64,000 nucleotides of DNA from positions 1 to 64,000 of the forward strand of contig JADCBP010000005.1 of NCBI GenBank assembly GCA_020253445.1, written 5' to 3'. Positions 61,863-64,000 of this stretch are shown piece by piece; the stretch's first letter is position 1, and each line of letters begins with the position of its first letter. The notes under the pieces are model-generated. The model was not told where the DNA came from, ran no database searches, and worked only from the letters and a program-made list of their open reading frames with translations. This DNA comes from Methylobacterium sp. Its GTDB lineage: Bacteria; Pseudomonadota; Alphaproteobacteria; Rhizobiales; Beijerinckiaceae. A program made the translations under genes and the position numbers.

Positions 61863-63010
61863 GCGGGGATGAGCTTTTTCTCCAGCGGCCAACGCGGTGT
61901 CGGCGGCACGCTGCCGGCATAGCCGATGCGCGCGAGCATTTGAAGTGTCTCACCCGTCTCCACACGACAGAGGCGGCGTGCCTCGGCGAACAGGAAAGCC
62001 ATCTCGGGATATTCCTGCAGGGCCTGACTGACCGGGTGAAGGCCAAGACCAAGCTGCGTTGCCAGGAGATTGAGCCGGACATAACTGCGGCCGGCCGCCA
62101 GCTGGTGGCTCCGGCTGTTGCCGAGCCCGGTCAGCCAGACAAAACTGGGCGTTGCCTCGAAAAGCTGGCGATATTTCTCGATCTGGTTCTTCGTGCTGCT
62201 CGATTGCGGATTGCGCGCCTCCTCGCGGACCTTGTCGGCTCCCAGCAGGCTCAGGGCTTCGAAAAGCGGTCCGGACAGCGAGATTCCATCGGGATTGGCG
62301 TCAATCTCCCGCGAGCCCACCCGCAGCACATCGATGCTCTCGCCCAGCGCCAGAGGGGTGTTGAACTCCAGCGCGAACGCAGCCGTGACGAGGTCGCGCA
62401 GGGCCCGGACTTCGTTCTCGCTCCGGGCATGATCGAAACGAACGAGAGAAGAGGCCGAGCCACTCAAAGTCACGAGATTCCCGGCCGTGACCGGTCGCGC
62501 CAGATCATACGGCACCTTGGCCGAACGGCGATCGCGGATCACCGACGCCAGCGGATCGGCGACCAGCCCCGGTTGCGAAACAAAGCGCAGGCGCGCAATC
62601 GGGCGGGAATCGAGCCGAGGTTCGCCCGCCCCGTCCGGAAAGGCCTCAACCTCCATGCGCATGCCCCGGCGCGACGCCGCGACGGCCGCGAGTTCGATGA
62701 AGCAGCCGAACCCGATCACGATCTGCCGATCGAAAGGATCGGTCTGCGGCAGGCGCCGCTCCAGATCGCAGGTCAGTTCGGCCTGATCCTTGCCGATGAG
62801 CCTGATCCGCCAGGGCTGCAGGTTATGCGGGTTGGGCGCCAGGATGGCGTGCCGGAAGGCATCGAGTCGGGGATCAAGATTTGACCCGTCCAACGATTTC
62901 CATGGCTCATAGGCCCGCTGCGGAACCTGTGTCACGCGCCATGCCGCTCCGGCGCCAACCAATGCCAGCGTTCCGCCAATTCCCAGAATGAGATTGCGCC
63001 GAGAAACCAT
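61859..63010 (-). CDS. Nitroreductase-like (Acg family) FMN protein with twin-arginine signal
   Basis: 383 residues. An RR signal (VSRRNLILGIGGTLALVGAGAA) precedes a nitroreductase-like region: FRHAILAPNPHNLQPWRIR at the N-terminus of the fold, RRSAKVPYDLARPV in the middle and SYVRLNLLATQLGLGLHPVSQALQE near the end. This is the layout of Acg/Tat-exported nitroreductase proteins. AAGGAG at 6 bp supports the start at 63010. It is the first gene before marR. Substrate unknown. Confidence 0.82.
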   Translation of the reverse strand: MVSRRNLILGIGGTLALVGAGAAWRVTQVPQRAYEPWKSLDGSNLDPRLDAFRHAILAPNPHNLQPWRIRLIGKDQAELTCDLERRLPQTDPFDRQIVIGFGCFIELAAVAASRRGMRMEVEAFPDGAGEPRLDSRPIARLRFVSQPGLVADPLASVIRDRRSAKVPYDLARPVTAGNLVTLSGSASSLVRFDHARSENEVRALRDLVTAAFALEFNTPLALGESIDVLRVGSREIDANPDGISLSGPLFEALSLLGADKVREEARNPQSSSTKNQIEKYRQLFEATPSFVWLTGLGNSRSHQLAAGRSYVRLNLLATQLGLGLHPVSQALQEYPEMAFLFAEARRLCRVETGETLQMLARIGYAGSVPPTPRWPLEKKLIPA

Positions 63011-63024
63011 GTGTATCTCCTTTG

Positions 63025-63060
63025 GTTTGATATCAAACGACTTATGGTTTGATATCAAAC
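63025..63060. promoter_or_regulatory. Two perfect GTTTGATATCAAAC palindromes (MarR operator)
   Basis: Identical 14-bp perfect palindromes at 63025-63038 and 63047-63060, centres 22 bp apart, that is about two helical turns. They lie between the nitroreductase start and its presumed promoter. TTGATATCAA-type palindromes are known targets of MarR regulators, and a marR gene is the second gene of this operon. Confidence 0.88.
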
Positions 63061-63367
63061 TAAATGATCAGCCGCAAGGGGGCTTCTGCTTTGTCCGAAC
63101 CGGGGAGTCGCTGCACGGCATCGCCGGTTCACGCAGCGCGATTCCACCCGGGCGCGTTGGGGCGACGTCAAGCCCGTCCGGATCTTGCCGCCCTCACCTC
63201 CGGGCAGGGGGGGCGGCCGCCGTTTGCGCCCGTCGCTGCCGTGCCGCGCCGGGCTTGATCCGCCCTGGAGCATCCGCCCGCCAAGTGGATACCGGTTGGC
63301 GGAAAAAGCGGATGCGAGAACAAGAAGAGTGAGCGCGAAGCTCAATTCTGTCAGATCGGTTTGCGCT
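63061..63367. other. Intergenic region, 307 bp, with one palindromic repeat
   Basis: GC-rich, without a supported gene. It holds the presumed promoter of the nitroreductase operon near the palindromes and the repeat at 63268-63334. A GGGCAGGGGGGGCGG tract lies at 63201-63215. Confidence 0.5.
63268..63334. repeat. Palindromic intergenic repeat, third locus
   Basis: GAGCATCCGC...AAGTGGATACCGGTTGGCGG...GCGGATGCGAGAACAAG: same architecture as at 11347 and 44383 (GCAT arm, AAGTGG, ACCGGTT core, mirrored arm). The arms pair GCATCCGC with GCGGATGC. The GTCAGATCGG tail found at 11514 also follows here (63349-63358). Confidence 0.75.
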
Positions 63368-64000
63368 CTAGAACACCTTTCGCACCGCGAGGAAACCGGC
63401 CGCGCCGAGCCAGAACGGCCCCGCGACACCGGCAATGAGCGGAATGATTTCCCCGCTGTTTCCAAAGCCGAATCCCAAGAGTTCGCCCGACGACACCAGA
63501 TAGAGAATGCCGATCACCACCCCGATCCATCCGAGTGGACGGGGGAGGTTGCGTGTCCGGGAAATGACGAGACCGACCAGGACGAACCAGGTTCCGCCGA
63601 GAATATTGACCGCCACATCCTCGGTCGCCGTGTTCAGGACGGCGCCAATCATTCGATAGCTCGCGAATGTCGCGGTGCCCATCGTTGCATCCGCCCCGGG
63701 CGCATGCGCCGCGAGCAGCACCGGAATGAGCGTCAGGTAGGCGCCCCACCACAGGGGCCGAAGAGGCAGCGAGGCCCAGACAAGCCCGAAGGCAACATGG
63801 CGCTTCATCCCCCGGCCCGCCTGATCGGAGAAAGCGGCCTGCGTGATGATCAGCATCATGGGAACGGCGAGCAAGTAGCCAATCAGCGCCGAAATGAGCG
63901 CGGTCTGCACGGTTCCCCCGCGGCTTTTCAGCAGGGAGAGAACTTCAGCGGCCGGGGCGCTTTCAAGATTGAAGAAGTTCAGGACGGCCAGAAGCGTCGT
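63368..64000 (-). CDS. Membrane protein, incomplete at the right window edge
   Basis: The frame is open from the stop at 63368 to the last base of the window, so the start lies outside. At least 210 residues with about six hydrophobic helices (LISALIGYLLAVPMMLIITQAAF, WWGAYLTLIPVLLAA, VNILGGTWFVLVGLVIS, WIGVVIGILYLVSSG, LIAGVAGPFWLGAAGFLA). Residues LLAVLNFFNLESAPAAEVLSLL lie before the first internal start (GTG 63910), and look like real protein. DUF4386-like in general appearance; function unknown. Confidence 0.75.
   Translation of the reverse strand, partial: TTLLAVLNFFNLESAPAAEVLSLLKSRGGTVQTALISALIGYLLAVPMMLIITQAAFSDQAGRGMKRHVAFGLVWASLPLRPLWWGAYLTLIPVLLAAHAPGADATMGTATFASYRMIGAVLNTATEDVAVNILGGTWFVLVGLVISRTRNLPRPLGWIGVVIGILYLVSSGELLGFGFGNSGEIIPLIAGVAGPFWLGAAGFLAVRKVF

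Overview
The window reads as a high-GC alphaproteobacterial chromosome, most likely Hyphomicrobiales (Rhizobiales). The pointers are an Irr-type iron box in front of a membrane-bound ferritin (mbfA), an FzlA cell-division gene, OlsB and PmtA lipid genes, MaeB with its fused phosphotransacetylase domain, an alphaproteobacterial RpoH promoter (CTTG-N18-CCTATAT) before dnaK, and several copies of the GAGCATTTTC...ACCGGTTCGC palindromic intergenic repeat common in this order. No tRNA, rRNA or CRISPR array was seen.

Layout. 1-5580 is a scrap-yard genomic island. It holds an IS5-family transposase stump, a Hint-domain fragment joined to a lipoprotein gene broken at a run of nine C, a 1223-bp IS3-family element with 23-bp terminal repeats, an integrase N-terminus, a hipBA toxin-antitoxin operon with a palindromic operator candidate, a phage-type primase C-terminus and a second IS3 remnant. 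5581-19231 is core: an alpha/beta hydrolase, a TadD-like TPR lipoprotein, leucyl aminopeptidase, MarR and NlpC/P60 genes, a DUF1194 protein, then hrpB and maeB (leftward) facing mutS (rightward). 19235-23194 is a leftward operon for an SsuABC-type sulfonate importer plus OsmC and a membrane protein. 23404-29000 runs rightward with mbfA, the comM-like yifB, a hybrid histidine kinase and olsB. 29010-31721 is a leftward SDR/queG/fzlA cluster facing uppP; nth, a DUF2244 gene, an Ada-like methyltransferase and a TRIC channel follow. 35611-45134 is the dnaK/dnaJ heat-shock region, then pmtA, a cysteine synthase, an FMN reductase, pyrF, two DUF1330 genes, dapB, a 58-residue membrane protein and gpmA, closed by a terminator. 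45162-50905 runs leftward with grpE, glnD, gshB, yraN and rsmI, opposite an LpoA-like lipoprotein gene. A leftward rph/rdgB/hemW cluster follows, with hrcA divergent from it.

The most unusual part is 56169-58914, directly downstream of hrcA. About 300 bp covering the 3' end of hrcA and its downstream flank occurs again, diverged, 2.4 kb further on. Between the copies lie three small modules that look like toxin-immunity pairs. Each toxin-like gene carries a shared P-A-G-D-P-R-G-G-Q-W junction motif followed by a variable C-terminus and is followed by a small gene. The third lacks its N-terminal part, like the orphan toxin modules of Rhs/CDI loci, and modules 2 and 3 are paralogous in both partners. 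No toxin activity can be assigned from sequence.

After the array come ppk2, an acetamidase/formamidase gene fused in frame to the tail of a dead EamA transporter, and a nitroreductase-marR operon behind two perfect copies of GTTTGATATCAAAC. A membrane-protein gene runs off the right edge. The chaperone genes dnaK, dnaJ, grpE and hrcA are spread over about 20 kb and do not form one operon.
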